Shown piece by piece: positions 46,524-55,915 of a DNA stretch of 64,000 bases. The notes beneath the pieces are model-generated. The model was not told the origin of the DNA. It ran no database searches and worked only from the letters and a program-made list of their open reading frames with translations. A program made the position numbers and the translations under genes. Location of the stretch: the NCBI GenBank assembly GCA_965223405.1, contig CBDCWO010000006.1:5642001-5706000 (forward strand), written 5' to 3'. The stretch comes from CBDCWO01 sp965223405. GTDB taxonomy: Bacteria > Bacteroidota > Bacteroidia > Chitinophagales > Saprospiraceae. Position 1 is the first letter of the stretch, and each line of letters starts with the position of its first letter.

Positions 46524-46980
46524 TCTAATTTAGATTTTGGGCTCTACTACCATTTTAAAGGATCTGACTTCGAAGAAGTCCGTTAGTGCACTTAAAAAAT
46601 GAACAATTTTCTTTATGAAAGCAATTCAAATATACAGAATGAACTCAATTCCAATCACTTATCATAATTGATATTTCTTAATGCCTTCTTAGTGGTTCTT
46701 ATTTCCATTAAATTCGTAGTAGAACCATATTTTGACATTTCTGAAATCTGGATTTAAGAATTTGTCTGCCCAATTGGAGTACTTTGTAATATAATCTAGT
46801 TAAATTGATATGTATTTGTATCATTCTTCTACATCCACCTCAGGATCTTTCATCATTTCAATCCAGCTCGGATAATCCTCATTTTGATCTGTAATGTTTG
46901 ACTATCCACTCATTAGTGTCAATTGTAATGAATTGTAGTTTGTAAGCCCGGAATTTAAATCGTTACTCAAATAGTTCTTA
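46524..46980 (-). other. Intergenic stretch with two minus-strand coding relics
   Basis: 457 bp between two minus-strand genes. Two protein-like pieces are visible: 46821-46901 reads SNITDQNEDYPSWIEMMKDP then EVDVEE and a stop, with a stop also at the 5' side; 46689-46799 reads DYITKYSNWADKFLNPDF then RNVKIWFYYEFNGNKNH and a stop. The first recalls the N-terminal part of large secreted Saprospiraceae proteins (recollection, not verified). They are in different frames and probably represent one or two decayed genes. Confidence 0.4.
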
Positions 46981-49221
46981 TTACCGAAATAAGATCATTT
47001 TTTTTGTTAGTGTTCCTTTGGAGGTAAACAGCTTACAGAAATAGATCCCGTTGGCGTCATTAATTGATGGAATCCACCTGGTTCGGTGCAAACCGGGTGG
47101 ATGGTTCTTATTCTCAAGAGTCGCCATTAATCTTCCGTAAATATCATAAATATTTACAATGGCTTTTTCTGAGTTTTGAAATTCATAGCTTATAGAAGTC
47201 CAGGTGGAAAAGGGATTTGGAACAGTATTGTGCAGGGTTATCTCATCAGAAAAATTTATCGAGTCTGTACTGGTTATTAACGGGCCACTAATCGCTTCTG
47301 ATACTCTTGGCAGGATAATGAACTCTCCATTTCTATAGAATTGGATGCCAACTACTTCATAATCATCACCAGTTTGGGGTTGAAATTCCGATAAAAAAGC
47401 ATGATATACTAGTGTTGGACCTGTACCATCGTCGATCATCCATTCTTTGAATCCAATATTATCGTTGACGCAAGTTCCCTGCACTTTCACGAGGACGCTT
47501 TCATAAGCCTCCGCATTGATCCCACCGGTACGGATCTCTCCTGTGGTGACTTCTACCGGTTGCACACTATGTCCACTTGATACAATCTTGAAATCAGAAA
47601 TATCAATTAGCATGGTTCGTTCATTTCTTGCTTCTTCTACCATTCCGGTAAGCATTACGCTATCTCCTTTTATCGCACCTCCTGTATGATGTACTTCTAT
47701 TCCCGTCCATTTACCAACCGAATCTTGAATCCAAAAGTTATTTGCAAAAAAACCATATGGTTCAACTGAAACCACCCCGGATACGGTAATTCGGTCTCCA
47801 GTAATTGGAGAAGGGCCTTGCAACTCCGAAGTGTATTGTATGTCTGTGATTGGAGCAAACAGAACTGGAGTACCATTCGGCATTCCTGGGGAACCCATAT
47901 CTCCTAATCCAAAAATGCGATCTTCATTTTGCCAATTAAAGCCAAGAGAATTGTCGACATTTGGATCTTTCAAAGCCAAAGAAATACCTTCTTTATGAAT
48001 GAAATTCGTTCCGTTGTCATAAGCTACGCTATCCAGAACTTCCTGTTTAGAATTCAACAAAATAACTTCGTCACCTTCATTTCCAAGTTGAAAATTTCGG
48101 TATTGATAATCTACATTTACCCCACCGTTTAAAGTAGTATCGTTATTTCTTCCTAGGATCAGGAATCCTTTTGGTTCGATAGTAAGTGGAAGAGAAATAG
48201 TATGTTGGTCTAAATCCGAATCCATGATTGAAAATCCATTTAAATCCAATATCTGTTCGCTGTTATTAAATAATTCAATCCATTCACCATTTGCATCTGG
48301 TACGGCAGACGGATTGATCATAATTTCATTAATGACTAGACCAGCATGGGTTCTTGGGTAGGAGTAAAGATGCAATGGAATTCCAAAATGATTCTCTGTA
48401 ACAGTATAATAAGCCGATGCACCAGTTCCCCAGCATATCGCCTCTCCTTGTAACTCTTCAAAATAGGGAAGGGTCGAAGGCATTTGGTTTAGAGATTCCC
48501 AAAACGGTTTATTCGAATTCCTTTTCCAATAGTAAACATGTGTATAGGACTTTAAGATGATTTCATTACCAGAGGAAGTTACATCACCTCCAACTATTTG
48601 GGATAAGGGCAGTGTATTTACATGTTCTAATGTAAATCGTTTTCCGATGGGTTGGGGATATACTGCCCTATAAACCCGAACGGCGTTAACTTCTCGTTTT
48701 GATATGACATAGAGGTCTTTGGTAAGCGGGTCAATTAATAGGGTTTCGGCATCTCGTTTACCATCAGGATAGTCAAAAATTATAGTTTCTACTTCAGATA
48801 TGTTATTTTCTACAGGTGCCTGGTCGAACGAAACATTCGGTTCTTCAAATCTATAAATATATTTCACCTCATGAACTGATTCATTGTCTCCTACATCACC
48901 GATGTAAAGATATTCTTTATCCGGATCCGGTCCGGGACCAATGGCCATGTCTTCCCAATCTCGATTTTGAATTCCATCCAGATAAAATACTGCCAGATGT
49001 GTACCGTCGTGCCCGAAGGCAAAAAGTCGATTTTGGTTGTTGCGGTCGTTGTGCGCCCAAAAAACATGCTTGTTCTTACTGCTTGCAACCAAACCGGATA
49101 TTTCTTTAAGATCTGTGTTTTCAATAATTCCAGCATCAACCCGGGCCGTGAAAAGTGGAATTTCTTGCCCGAAAATGCAAATAGGAAAGCCTAGAATCAA
49201 AAGATATTTGAGGATGGACAT
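46981..49221 (-). CDS. Secreted lamin-tail-domain protein with T9SS sorting domain
   Basis: 746 aa. Signal peptide ~1-19 (LLILGFPICIFGQ). Residues ~25-290 form a beta-propeller-like region (KEISGLVASSKNKHVFWAHN, DWEDMAIGPGPDPDKEYLYI, GDVGDN), a lamin-tail domain ~295-415 (LVINEIMINPSAVPDANGEW, IELFNN...), and an OB-fold-like region ~455-640 (SELQGPSPITGDRITVSGVV). The final ~75 residues are a type A T9SS domain (TVPNPFSTWTSISYEF ... GIYFCKLFTSKG). Lamin-tail and OB modules are common in extracellular nuclease-like proteins, but no nuclease active site is seen. Probably surface-exposed or released. Confidence 0.88.
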   Translation of the reverse strand: MSILKYLLILGFPICIFGQEIPLFTARVDAGIIENTDLKEISGLVASSKNKHVFWAHNDRNNQNRLFAFGHDGTHLAVFYLDGIQNRDWEDMAIGPGPDPDKEYLYIGDVGDNESVHEVKYIYRFEEPNVSFDQAPVENNISEVETIIFDYPDGKRDAETLLIDPLTKDLYVISKREVNAVRVYRAVYPQPIGKRFTLEHVNTLPLSQIVGGDVTSSGNEIILKSYTHVYYWKRNSNKPFWESLNQMPSTLPYFEELQGEAICWGTGASAYYTVTENHFGIPLHLYSYPRTHAGLVINEIMINPSAVPDANGEWIELFNNSEQILDLNGFSIMDSDLDQHTISLPLTIEPKGFLILGRNNDTTLNGGVNVDYQYRNFQLGNEGDEVILLNSKQEVLDSVAYDNGTNFIHKEGISLALKDPNVDNSLGFNWQNEDRIFGLGDMGSPGMPNGTPVLFAPITDIQYTSELQGPSPITGDRITVSGVVSVEPYGFFANNFWIQDSVGKWTGIEVHHTGGAIKGDSVMLTGMVEEARNERTMLIDISDFKIVSSGHSVQPVEVTTGEIRTGGINAEAYESVLVKVQGTCVNDNIGFKEWMIDDGTGPTLVYHAFLSEFQPQTGDDYEVVGIQFYRNGEFIILPRVSEAISGPLITSTDSINFSDEITLHNTVPNPFSTWTSISYEFQNSEKAIVNIYDIYGRLMATLENKNHPPGLHRTRWIPSINDANGIYFCKLFTSKGTLTKKMILFR

Positions 49222-49403
49222 AATTGCCGGAGTGTTGGTTTTTCAAATCACTCTAAATTTACAGAATTTTTCAATTCCCCAAATGGACATAGGATTTAAC
49301 AACCTTTCCTCCTATAGATTATTTCAGGAATGGAATCATAAAAAGACATGAATTAAAAGATGAAATGAAATTCTCAAAAGTCTATCACCACCGGAAATTT
49401 CTA

Positions 49404-50258
49404 TTACAGTTTTAATTCCATCTCATATTGCTTGAAAGTGTATTGAAGTCCTCTTTTTTGGAGAAGAGATTTTAGGTTTTTCATTCTGGAGTCAATATTG
49501 ATAACCGTAATGTTCTGGACTTCCAGGCCAGAAATTCTATTTAAGAGTTGGCTTCCCAAACCCCTATTTCTGTATGCTTTATCAATGGCCAATTGATGAA
49601 TTCGTTTCAGCTTAGGATTGTAAATGAGGTAACCTACAATGGTGCCTTTTTGCAGGATCCCCAATTGCAAGTTTTGCTGCTGCCTATTGTTCATTGTAGT
49701 AATTGAATTTTGCCAGGTTGGAACGTAATCCCAAAACGATTGCAAGCTATTCCAATCCAGGTCTGTCAGTTCGATAATTTCAAAAGACGCACTGAGCTCG
49801 TTCTGAATTACCCCATTAAGTTTTCCCTGAAAGCATTCCACCTCTCTTAGGATCTGAAAACCCCTGTTTCTATAAATTTTAAAGGCGGAACTGTTTTTGG
49901 TTATTACTTCGAGTACCATCCTGGCGACATGATTATCTTTGAGAATGGGAATTATGAAGTCATACATTTTGGATGTCAGCTGATTTCCTCGATATTCCGG
50001 ATCAACACCTGTTCCTCCATTATAAATTATTTTTTCTCCATCTATAACCTTGATAAAATGGAGCATAAATGCAACCAACTTTCGATTCTCAAATATCCCT
50101 ACAGATAAGTCTAATCTTCCTCCCTCATACGAAAACTTATCTTCTAATTGTTCTTTAGTTATTCGGACTGGAAAAAAATAATCCGCAAAGACATCATTGA
50201 ATGTTTGGGCGATTTCCAGAAAGCTTGTTTTTTCTAATGTTTTGATGCTTCTGGGCAT
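49404..50258 (-). CDS. Tandem GNAT-family N-acetyltransferase
   Basis: 284 aa made of two GNAT-like halves. The N-terminal half has IIYNGGTGVDPEYRGNQLTSKM, the acetyl-CoA pyrophosphate-binding motif (Q/R-x-x-G-x-A-like), and VARMVLEVITKNSSAFKIYRNRG. The C-terminal half has IHQLAIDKAYRNRGLGSQLL and NITVINIDSRMKNLKSLLQKRG. No signal peptide, so cytoplasmic. Acceptor unknown. Stands alone between the lamin-tail gene and a 237-bp gap. Confidence 0.85.
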   Translation of the reverse strand: MPRSIKTLEKTSFLEIAQTFNDVFADYFFPVRITKEQLEDKFSYEGGRLDLSVGIFENRKLVAFMLHFIKVIDGEKIIYNGGTGVDPEYRGNQLTSKMYDFIIPILKDNHVARMVLEVITKNSSAFKIYRNRGFQILREVECFQGKLNGVIQNELSASFEIIELTDLDWNSLQSFWDYVPTWQNSITTMNNRQQQNLQLGILQKGTIVGYLIYNPKLKRIHQLAIDKAYRNRGLGSQLLNRISGLEVQNITVINIDSRMKNLKSLLQKRGLQYTFKQYEMELKL

Positions 50259-50495
50259 TTATACGTACGGCTTTATTGATAAACTAATTGATTGCTTCAG
50301 CGTCAAAAGATAGCAATATTTCTCCAGCCAGGTGAAACATGTTCTTCAACGCATTCGAAACAAATGCACAAAATTTTTATGTAGTGGTATCAAAACAAAA
50401 ACAGCATGGGTTCAAAGTAGTCGATTCCATCTTTGAAGCAACACGTGAGGAATTATCTCATTAGGTAGATATGATTGACTCTTCGATAGAAGACA

Positions 50496-51296
50496 TCAAC
50501 AACCCACTAATCCAAATGAGAACGTCAATGTTTGATCAACTTTTTCTCCTTCAGAGTTTGCAGCCGGGCTCCATTTACCGGTCAAATTGCTTATTAACTC
50601 CGTCATGGTATCATCTATTGTGTCGTAACCGGATGTAGATTTCAGTTTGACATTTTCAACTTTTCCATTTCTTGTAACAGTGAAAATCACCTTACCCGGT
50701 TGAAGCCGTTCTAGCTCAACTTGTGATATTGCATCTTTACTCTGTTCTTTTAGATAATTGAGTAAAGCCTGTTGTCCCTTTTTGAATTCAGCTTTCCTCT
50801 CCGGTACAATAGTAACGTAATAGACAAAACATTGATCGATGGTCTTGCCTGTATTCCGTTCGTGAAGTTTGCAATAAGCCTCAATGCAAAAGTCATCCGA
50901 GTAATCTGTTGATTGCAAAAGAGCTAATTGGCCCGAGTTTAAGAGCTTATCTTTTCCTTTTTCAGATCTCTTTTGATCCCTTGGAAGAAGTACAATATTT
51001 ACATCCCAAAATGAGTCTTTGTCTTGTGTGGCATCCCGCGGTACAAGATCTACGATTGATTTGGCCTTGTTTAACTTTGCTTTGGTAATGGTAGTAGCGA
51101 ATCGGGATCCTATTTCAAAATGAAATTCGAAGTTACTCCGGATGAGGTTTTGTGCGGGCAGCTTAAGACCTGGGACTTCGTCATTGTACTTAATAAACCC
51201 GGTTGAGGAAGTAGTGTTACCCCAACTCAAATAACCCAATGCCATCAGACCCAGACTGGTAACTATCGTGCTTAAGATCAATATCGTATTTTTCAT
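50496..51296 (-). CDS. TonB-C-terminal-like secreted/membrane-anchored protein
   Basis: 266 aa. N-terminal membrane or signal segment (TILILSTIVTSLGLMALGYLSW), an extracytoplasmic middle with charged helices, and a C-terminal domain (~195-266, LQPGKVIFTVTRNGKVENVK, LKSTSGYDTIDDTMTEL) that follows the TonB_C pattern used by Bacteroidota 'energy transducer TonB' proteins. There is no Pro-rich linker and no ExbB/ExbD nearby, so it may be an adaptor and not a true energy transducer. The upstream sequence contains TACATTTG, a good -7 box, but no matching -33 box. Confidence 0.65.
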   Translation of the reverse strand: MKNTILILSTIVTSLGLMALGYLSWGNTTSSTGFIKYNDEVPGLKLPAQNLIRSNFEFHFEIGSRFATTITKAKLNKAKSIVDLVPRDATQDKDSFWDVNIVLLPRDQKRSEKGKDKLLNSGQLALLQSTDYSDDFCIEAYCKLHERNTGKTIDQCFVYYVTIVPERKAEFKKGQQALLNYLKEQSKDAISQVELERLQPGKVIFTVTRNGKVENVKLKSTSGYDTIDDTMTELISNLTGKWSPAANSEGEKVDQTLTFSFGLVGC

Positions 51297-51431
51297 TACT
51301 ATTTTTTTCTAAAGATTATCCCAAATGTATTGCATTCATCTTACGCTAGGGTTCCATAAATGGTAAAAAGATGTAAATACTTTGTAAAATAGTTAAACTG
51401 ATTCGACTCGCCAGTAATGTGATTGAGGATA

Positions 51432-52355
51432 TTATTCTGTAAATCGCTGTTTAAACCAATTGATAATAAATTGAAACCTCTCCTTATCCAATCCGTGGTC
51501 CCCTTGAAAGTTTTGATGCCTTATTAAATTGATAGCTCCTGAATCTCTGTAGGTTTGAAGCGTTTGTTTATACAATTCGTCGGCGTCTTGCGAATAGATA
51601 TCTTCGGTGGCCGAAACAATTAATAGGTCCCTTGGACAAATCAGTCTCAGTAGATCTCCAATATCGTATTTTCTTATGAAGTTTGGGATCACTTCGGCCA
51701 TTTCAATACCGGTACCAGAATTTATTTTCGTTTTATAACTGCATACGGCTCCACTGGAACAGCTAAATTTGATCCTATCATCGAAAGGACTGTGGAAAAT
51801 AACGGTATTACCACCATAAGAATGACCCAATATCCCGATTTTGTCTGCTATCGTATCATCTTGTTGTAACAAAATACTTATCGCAATAGATGAATCCTCA
51901 ATGACTTTTTGCATTAAGGATTTACCATGCAGGATCCGATAGCACATTTCGTTGTAATGATGCAGCCAATCCACATCAGGATCTGCGTAAGGCTCAGTAC
52001 CTATTCTACTTTTTCTACGGTCTTCGAAACATATCGAATCCGGAGCCAGCGTAATGATCCCATGCCGGGCCAGTTCAGGGCAAAAAAACTGGTGGGGATC
52101 TCCCATAATTCCAGCGACTTCACTTTTTCCCAGATGTCGCTCTCCATGATGTTGATGATGGACTAAAATAGAACCAATAATCTTCATGTTTTGTGGTATA
52201 AACAGAAAAGCCCTGATTTCATCCATTTCACTACCCTGATACGTAATCAGGTGTCGCAGAAAATCTTTAGTTTCGACCGTTTCGATTATCTCAAAATTGG
52301 TTTTATCCCGTCGTATTTTAATTCCCAGGAATTCCTGGAGGTGGTTTCGCTGCAT
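51432..52355 (-). CDS. Alpha/beta hydrolase, dienelactone-hydrolase-like
   Basis: 307 aa, no signal peptide. Nucleophile elbow GHSYGG (Ser179), Asp in the VSATEDIYSQDADEL region and His in FQGDHGL complete the triad. The N-terminal part (SEMDEIRAFLFIPQN, GSILVHHQHHGERHLGKSEV) is typical of acetyl-xylan-esterase/dienelactone-hydrolase-like bacterial enzymes that act on small esters. Substrate unknown. No close co-directional partner. Confidence 0.85.
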   Translation of the reverse strand: MQRNHLQEFLGIKIRRDKTNFEIIETVETKDFLRHLITYQGSEMDEIRAFLFIPQNMKIIGSILVHHQHHGERHLGKSEVAGIMGDPHQFFCPELARHGIITLAPDSICFEDRRKSRIGTEPYADPDVDWLHHYNEMCYRILHGKSLMQKVIEDSSIAISILLQQDDTIADKIGILGHSYGGNTVIFHSPFDDRIKFSCSSGAVCSYKTKINSGTGIEMAEVIPNFIRKYDIGDLLRLICPRDLLIVSATEDIYSQDADELYKQTLQTYRDSGAINLIRHQNFQGDHGLDKERFQFIINWFKQRFTE

Positions 52356-52787
52356 TTATTTCAAAAGTCTTGTTCTTTTTACAAAGTATAAGAGAGTATA
52401 TATTCGGTTTAAAATTAAGCCTTAATAGAGTAAAATTTATAATTGGATGTCTGAATTCAGTTGACAGGGTCTATTAAGTCCTCGGGTATCATGATAAAAT
52501 GGAAGATATAAGTGAATTTTGTTTGTCCCCTGGCAGGAACGCAAAGTATGGGAGTGGTAGATACGACCCCAAAAGACATTCGAAATGGCTTCATACAAAC
52601 TTGACAACAGTAATATGGCTGCAAAGTTCTACTTAGAGGGAACTGGCGCGTAGACCTTTGATTCCAAACGAATCTGTAAAATACTTTGCATCTCCATGAT
52701 TAGTCGATAAAATTCTGAAATAAGTTTTTGAATTTCGATTCGATCAATGTATAAAATTCACTATGTTTGCAGGGTAAAAATTAAGCA
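52356..52787. other. Gene-free stretch upstream of the small membrane protein and tRNA cluster
   Basis: 432 bp. No convincing gene; a 45-codon plus-strand frame (52499-52636) has unremarkable composition, and a second frame there (KTFEMASYKLDNSNMAAKFY) could be a relic. A TATGTTTG -7-like box at 52762-52769 lies 19 bp before the small protein's ATG, without a matching -33 box. Confidence 0.4.
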
Positions 52788-52943
52788 ATGGCGACAGCAG
52801 AAAGAAATAAAAGAAGAGAGTGGACCTTATTTTTGGTTTCATTTGTGATTTTTATGGTATTACTAGTATTTGCAAATGAATTTTTCTGGTTGGCTCTTCC
52901 TTTTATGTTGACTTATTTTGTGCAGGCATTAGATATGATGTAG
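52788..52943 (+). CDS. Small 51-aa membrane protein upstream of tRNA-Gly
   Basis: Begins MATAERNKRREWTLFLVSFV and ends in WLALPFMLTYFVQALDMM. A charged N-terminus (NKRREW) precedes two hydrophobic segments separated by a short NEFFW turn. Its length, charge/hydrophobic pattern and TATGTTTG box 19 bp upstream argue that it is a real gene. Function unknown; it resembles small conserved membrane proteins found near tRNA genes in relatives (recollection, unverified). Confidence 0.65.
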   Translation: MATAERNKRREWTLFLVSFVIFMVLLVFANEFFWLALPFMLTYFVQALDMM

Positions 52944-52964
52944 ACATCAAAATTTGCAAAGATA

Positions 52965-52997
52965 CTTGACTCGATTTTGAGAATTAGTATATATTTG
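52965..52997 (+). promoter_or_regulatory. Bacteroidota-type promoter of the tRNA cluster
   Basis: CTTG (52965-52968) as the -33 box, a 21-bp spacer, and TATATTTG (52990-52997) as a perfect TAnnTTTG -7 box. The tRNA-Gly 5' end is 15 bp further on, as expected for a short leader. Confidence 0.75.
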
Positions 52998-53011
52998 CAT
53001 GCTGCCTAAAA

Positions 53012-53083
<72 letters not shown>

Positions 53084-53105
53084 CCAAATTTAATGTACCT
53101 AATTT

Positions 53106-53339
53106 GCCCGGGTGGTGGAATTGGTAGCCCCACCTTCGCTGAAGCTGCGGTGGGCAAAGCACGCAGGAAAGTCCTACGTTGCAGTAAAATGATATACGTT
53201 TTGTTTTTAATGTACCTAATTTGCCCGGGTGGTGGAATTGGTAGCCCCACCTTCGCTGAAGCTGCGGTGGGCAAAGCACGCAGGAAAGTCCTACGTTGCA
53301 GTAAAATGATATACGTTTTGTTTTTAATGTACCTAATTT
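53106..53339 (+). repeat. Two exact 117-bp tandem units, each with a broken tRNA-Leu interrupted by a palindrome
   Basis: Units 53106-53222 and 53223-53339 are identical and directly precede the intact tRNA-Leu at 53340. Each starts with the first 22 nt of that tRNA (acceptor and D-arm, GCCCGGGTGGTGGAATTGGT then AG). It then has a ~32-nt insert with the stem CCCACC/GGTGGG (53129-53134 with 53149-53154), resumes tRNA-like sequence (CACGCAGGA, AAG, TCCT, resembling the anticodon stem with a shortened loop), and ends in unrelated sequence closing with TTTAATGTACCTAATTT. That 17-nt segment also precedes the first unit (53089-53105). No T-arm or 3' acceptor strand remains. Confidence 0.9.
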
Positions 53340-53425
53340 GCCCGGGTGGTGGAATTGGTAGACACGCAGGACTTAAAATCCTGTGGCCAGTGATGGCCGT
53401 GCGGGTTCAAGTCCCGCCCCGGGTA
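53340..53425 (+). tRNA. tRNA-Leu (anticodon TAA)
   Basis: Complete class II tRNA of 86 nt: acceptor GCCCGGG/CCCGGGT, D-arm, anticodon arm CAGGA-CTTAAAA-TCCTG (anticodon TAA), long variable arm (GGCCAGTGATGGCC), T-arm GCGGG-TTCAAGT-CCCGC and discriminator A. No CCA is encoded. It is the third and only intact member of the tandem series. Confidence 0.97.
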
Positions 53426-53438
53426 CTTTTGTCAAATG

Positions 53439-53462
53439 AGGCCTTTTCGAGGGCCTTTTTTG
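53439..53462 (+). terminator. Rho-independent terminator of the tRNA cluster
   Basis: AGGCC (53439-53443), an 8-nt loop and GGCCT (53452-53456), followed by a run of T. A second AAAAAAAGGCC sequence about 20 bp downstream could extend it to a longer alternative hairpin. Confidence 0.8.
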
Positions 53463-53598
53463 TAGTAGAAATTTTGCTAACAAAAAAAGGCCTTACCCTG
53501 AGCCAATATTCCGATAGGGTTAGCCAAAGCTAGAGTTTATGATATAATAGACTCTAATGCCAAAATTTTCAAGATATTAATTTGCATGGACCAACCTA

Positions 53599-54114
53599 TC
53601 AGGGAGACTTTTTATTCTTCTTGGCCCGTTCAAACATATCCTCGACACCATTGGTAAACTGTTCCACCGAAGGAGAATAACCGGTTCTGCCTAATGCAGA
53701 AATGGAATATTTACCCTGGTCATCTTTATCCAGGTCAAACACCCATACCGTAGGGAATCCGGAAACATTAAAAGCCCTTTGAAGTCCGGCATTTTGTTGT
53801 TGTATATCGGAAGGTAATTGTTTTCTACGCGGAAAGTCCAACTCAAGTAAAACTACATTTTCATCTGCCCACTCCCGAAACTCATCTTTTACAAAAACAC
53901 TTGCCGATAGTTTTTTGCACCAACCGCACCAATCACTACCTGTAAAATTGGCCATAATAGGTTTACCGGTCTTTTTGGATATTTTATACGCTTCTTCCAA
54001 ATTGACCAGCCATCCTTCATTTCCGGCTTTGTAACCCGCATCACCCTGTGCAAAAGCCAAAGTACTTGAAATCAGCAAGCTGAATACGATCATTTGAATT
54101 TTTCCTTTCATCAT
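53599..54114 (-). CDS. Periplasmic thioredoxin-like protein with CGWC active site
   Basis: 171 aa. Signal peptide ~1-23 (IVFSLLISSTLAFAQ). Thioredoxin_7/DUF255-like fold with the redox motif DWCGWCKKL (Cys63, Cys66) and cis-Pro region VSGFPTVWVFDLDKDDQG. Likely a periplasmic thiol-disulfide reductase or folding factor. A Lys-rich tail follows. Two Met codons at the start (MMKGK) leave the exact start open by a few residues. Confidence 0.9.
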   Translation of the reverse strand: MMKGKIQMIVFSLLISSTLAFAQGDAGYKAGNEGWLVNLEEAYKISKKTGKPIMANFTGSDWCGWCKKLSASVFVKDEFREWADENVVLLELDFPRRKQLPSDIQQQNAGLQRAFNVSGFPTVWVFDLDKDDQGKYSISALGRTGYSPSVEQFTNGVEDMFERAKKNKKSP

Positions 54115-54439
54115 TTTTATTTGTTATCAAGAATTAGACCATTATGTATTTCTCGCAAATATTGTACAAAGAAACAAAATTACTTATATATAAGTTTCGA
54201 TGAAAAATTAGCTAAACCCACATTTGTAGTTAAAAAGACACTCATACCACGAGACCGGATAAATAATTTGACATCTTCGATATACATAACGGTCCGTCCA
54301 TCAATGTATTTTAACCTGAAAAATGATTAAAAATTACGCTTCTACTAAATTGAAATGTTTTTTCTCTTTACAAGAACCCAATAATTTAAATAGATTTAAT
54401 TGGATCAATGTTTACCTTCGTATTCGAAATTCGATTGTC

Positions 54440-55834
54440 ATGGTAATAAAAGTGCATTCTTCCTTATCCATATTGTTTTTTGTCATACTTGTCGTCACTG
54501 GTTGCAAGTCTGTATCTAAAAATTCTCCGGTGCAAACCGAGGACTCTTTAATCAGCCAGGATTTTCGATTTCCGGAATGGGCAAAGGATGCAGTGATCTA
54601 TGAGGTGAATATCAGGCAATATACGGATGAAGGTACGTTTAAAGCTTTTCAAAAGCATTTACCCCGACTTCAAAAACTTGGTGTGGATATATTATGGTTA
54701 ATGCCGATCAATCCAATCAGCGAGACCAAACGTAAGGGTGAATTGGGAAGTTATTATGCAGTAAGTAGTTACCGCCATGTAAATCCTGAATTTGGAACCG
54801 AGAAGGAATTTGATCAAATGGTCAATACCATTCATAAATTGGGGATGCGGGTGATATTGGACTGGGTCCCAAATCATACCGGATGGGATCACGATTGGAT
54901 CACTTCAAATCCTGACTTTTATACCCAGGATAGTGCGGGTACCATCATAGATCCTATTGATCCGAATACAGGTAAAAGCTGGGGATGGACTGATGTGGCC
55001 GATTTAAATTATGAAAATCAGGAGATGCGGAGCAACATGATTGCCGAAATGAAATATTGGTTAACTGAGCGAAATATAGACGGATTCAGGTGTGATGTGG
55101 CGCATGGTGTACCATTGGATTTTTGGATTACCGCTTCGATGGAACTTTATCAAGTCAAACCGATATTTATGTTGGCAGAATCAGAAATTCCCGCACATCG
55201 TAATAGCGGCCCCTTTCTGAGTACCTATGCCTGGGAATTCCATCACAAGATGAACGAGGTGGCCAAGGGACATGCTAACGCCGGGGACCTTCACGCATTA
55301 CTCCAAAGATATCATCGCGAAAGTGAACGTGGATTCAAAATGTATTTCACCTCAAATCATGATGAAAATTCCTGGGCAGGAACGGTATTTGAAAGAATGG
55401 GGGACGCCCATCAAGCATTAGCAGTGTTGGCGAGTACACTGGATGGAATTCCACTTATCTACAGCGGTCAGGAAGAACCGCTCCGCAAGCGCCTGGAGTT
55501 TTTTAAAAAAGATCCTATCGAATGGAAAGATTTTGCCTATTCGGAGTTTTATTCCAAGCTGTTTGATTTAAAAGAACGGAATCAGGCATTGTGGAATGGA
55601 AGATATGGAGGAAAAGCAGAACGGATGAGTCATTCCGATCAAGTATACATGTTTAGCCGGGAAAAAAATGGACAGCAGGTAGTTGTCGTCATCAACCTGG
55701 ATGATCAGCCGGCATCTCTTTCGATGCAGTCCGGCTTAGGGTCCATGATCAATGTGTTTTCCGGGGAGAAGGAAGATCTTACCGAAATTGATTGGCAACT
55801 TGCTCCCTGGGAGTATCGCGTATATGAGAAATAA
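54440..55834 (+). CDS. GH13 alpha-amylase-family lipoprotein
   Basis: 464 aa from ATG 54440, which gives a lipoprotein signal (VILVVTGC, Cys22); an in-frame ATG at 54323 adds 39 residues with no signal character. All GH13 regions are present: VILDWVPNHTG (Asp141, His146), GFRCDVAHG (nucleophile Asp219), MLAESEI (acid Glu247) and TSNHDENSW (Asp308). C-terminal beta domain ends near the stop. Expected to hydrolyse or transfer alpha-glucans at the cell surface or periplasm. No Sus-type partners nearby. Confidence 0.93.
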   Translation: MVIKVHSSLSILFFVILVVTGCKSVSKNSPVQTEDSLISQDFRFPEWAKDAVIYEVNIRQYTDEGTFKAFQKHLPRLQKLGVDILWLMPINPISETKRKGELGSYYAVSSYRHVNPEFGTEKEFDQMVNTIHKLGMRVILDWVPNHTGWDHDWITSNPDFYTQDSAGTIIDPIDPNTGKSWGWTDVADLNYENQEMRSNMIAEMKYWLTERNIDGFRCDVAHGVPLDFWITASMELYQVKPIFMLAESEIPAHRNSGPFLSTYAWEFHHKMNEVAKGHANAGDLHALLQRYHRESERGFKMYFTSNHDENSWAGTVFERMGDAHQALAVLASTLDGIPLIYSGQEEPLRKRLEFFKKDPIEWKDFAYSEFYSKLFDLKERNQALWNGRYGGKAERMSHSDQVYMFSREKNGQQVVVVINLDDQPASLSMQSGLGSMINVFSGEKEDLTEIDWQLAPWEYRVYEK

Positions 55835-55915
55835 TAATTTTTACATATGCGGTACATGGATGGGGTTCGATGATTTATTTTGGAGTATCACATCGATTTG
55901 ATCTTTACTATAATC

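Noticed and set aside
50339..50464. 41-codon plus-strand frame (FETNAQNFYVVVSKQKQHGF...)
   Set aside because: Looks slightly protein-like but is short, has no promoter or ribosome site and no recognised homologue; at most a relic.
52499..52636. 45-codon plus-strand frame
   Set aside because: Composition like random translation; another frame in the same stretch looks equally plausible.
53106..53425. CRISPR-like array
   Set aside because: Only two identical 117-bp units in direct contact with a third partial copy; no unique spacers, no cas genes; explained by tRNA duplication.
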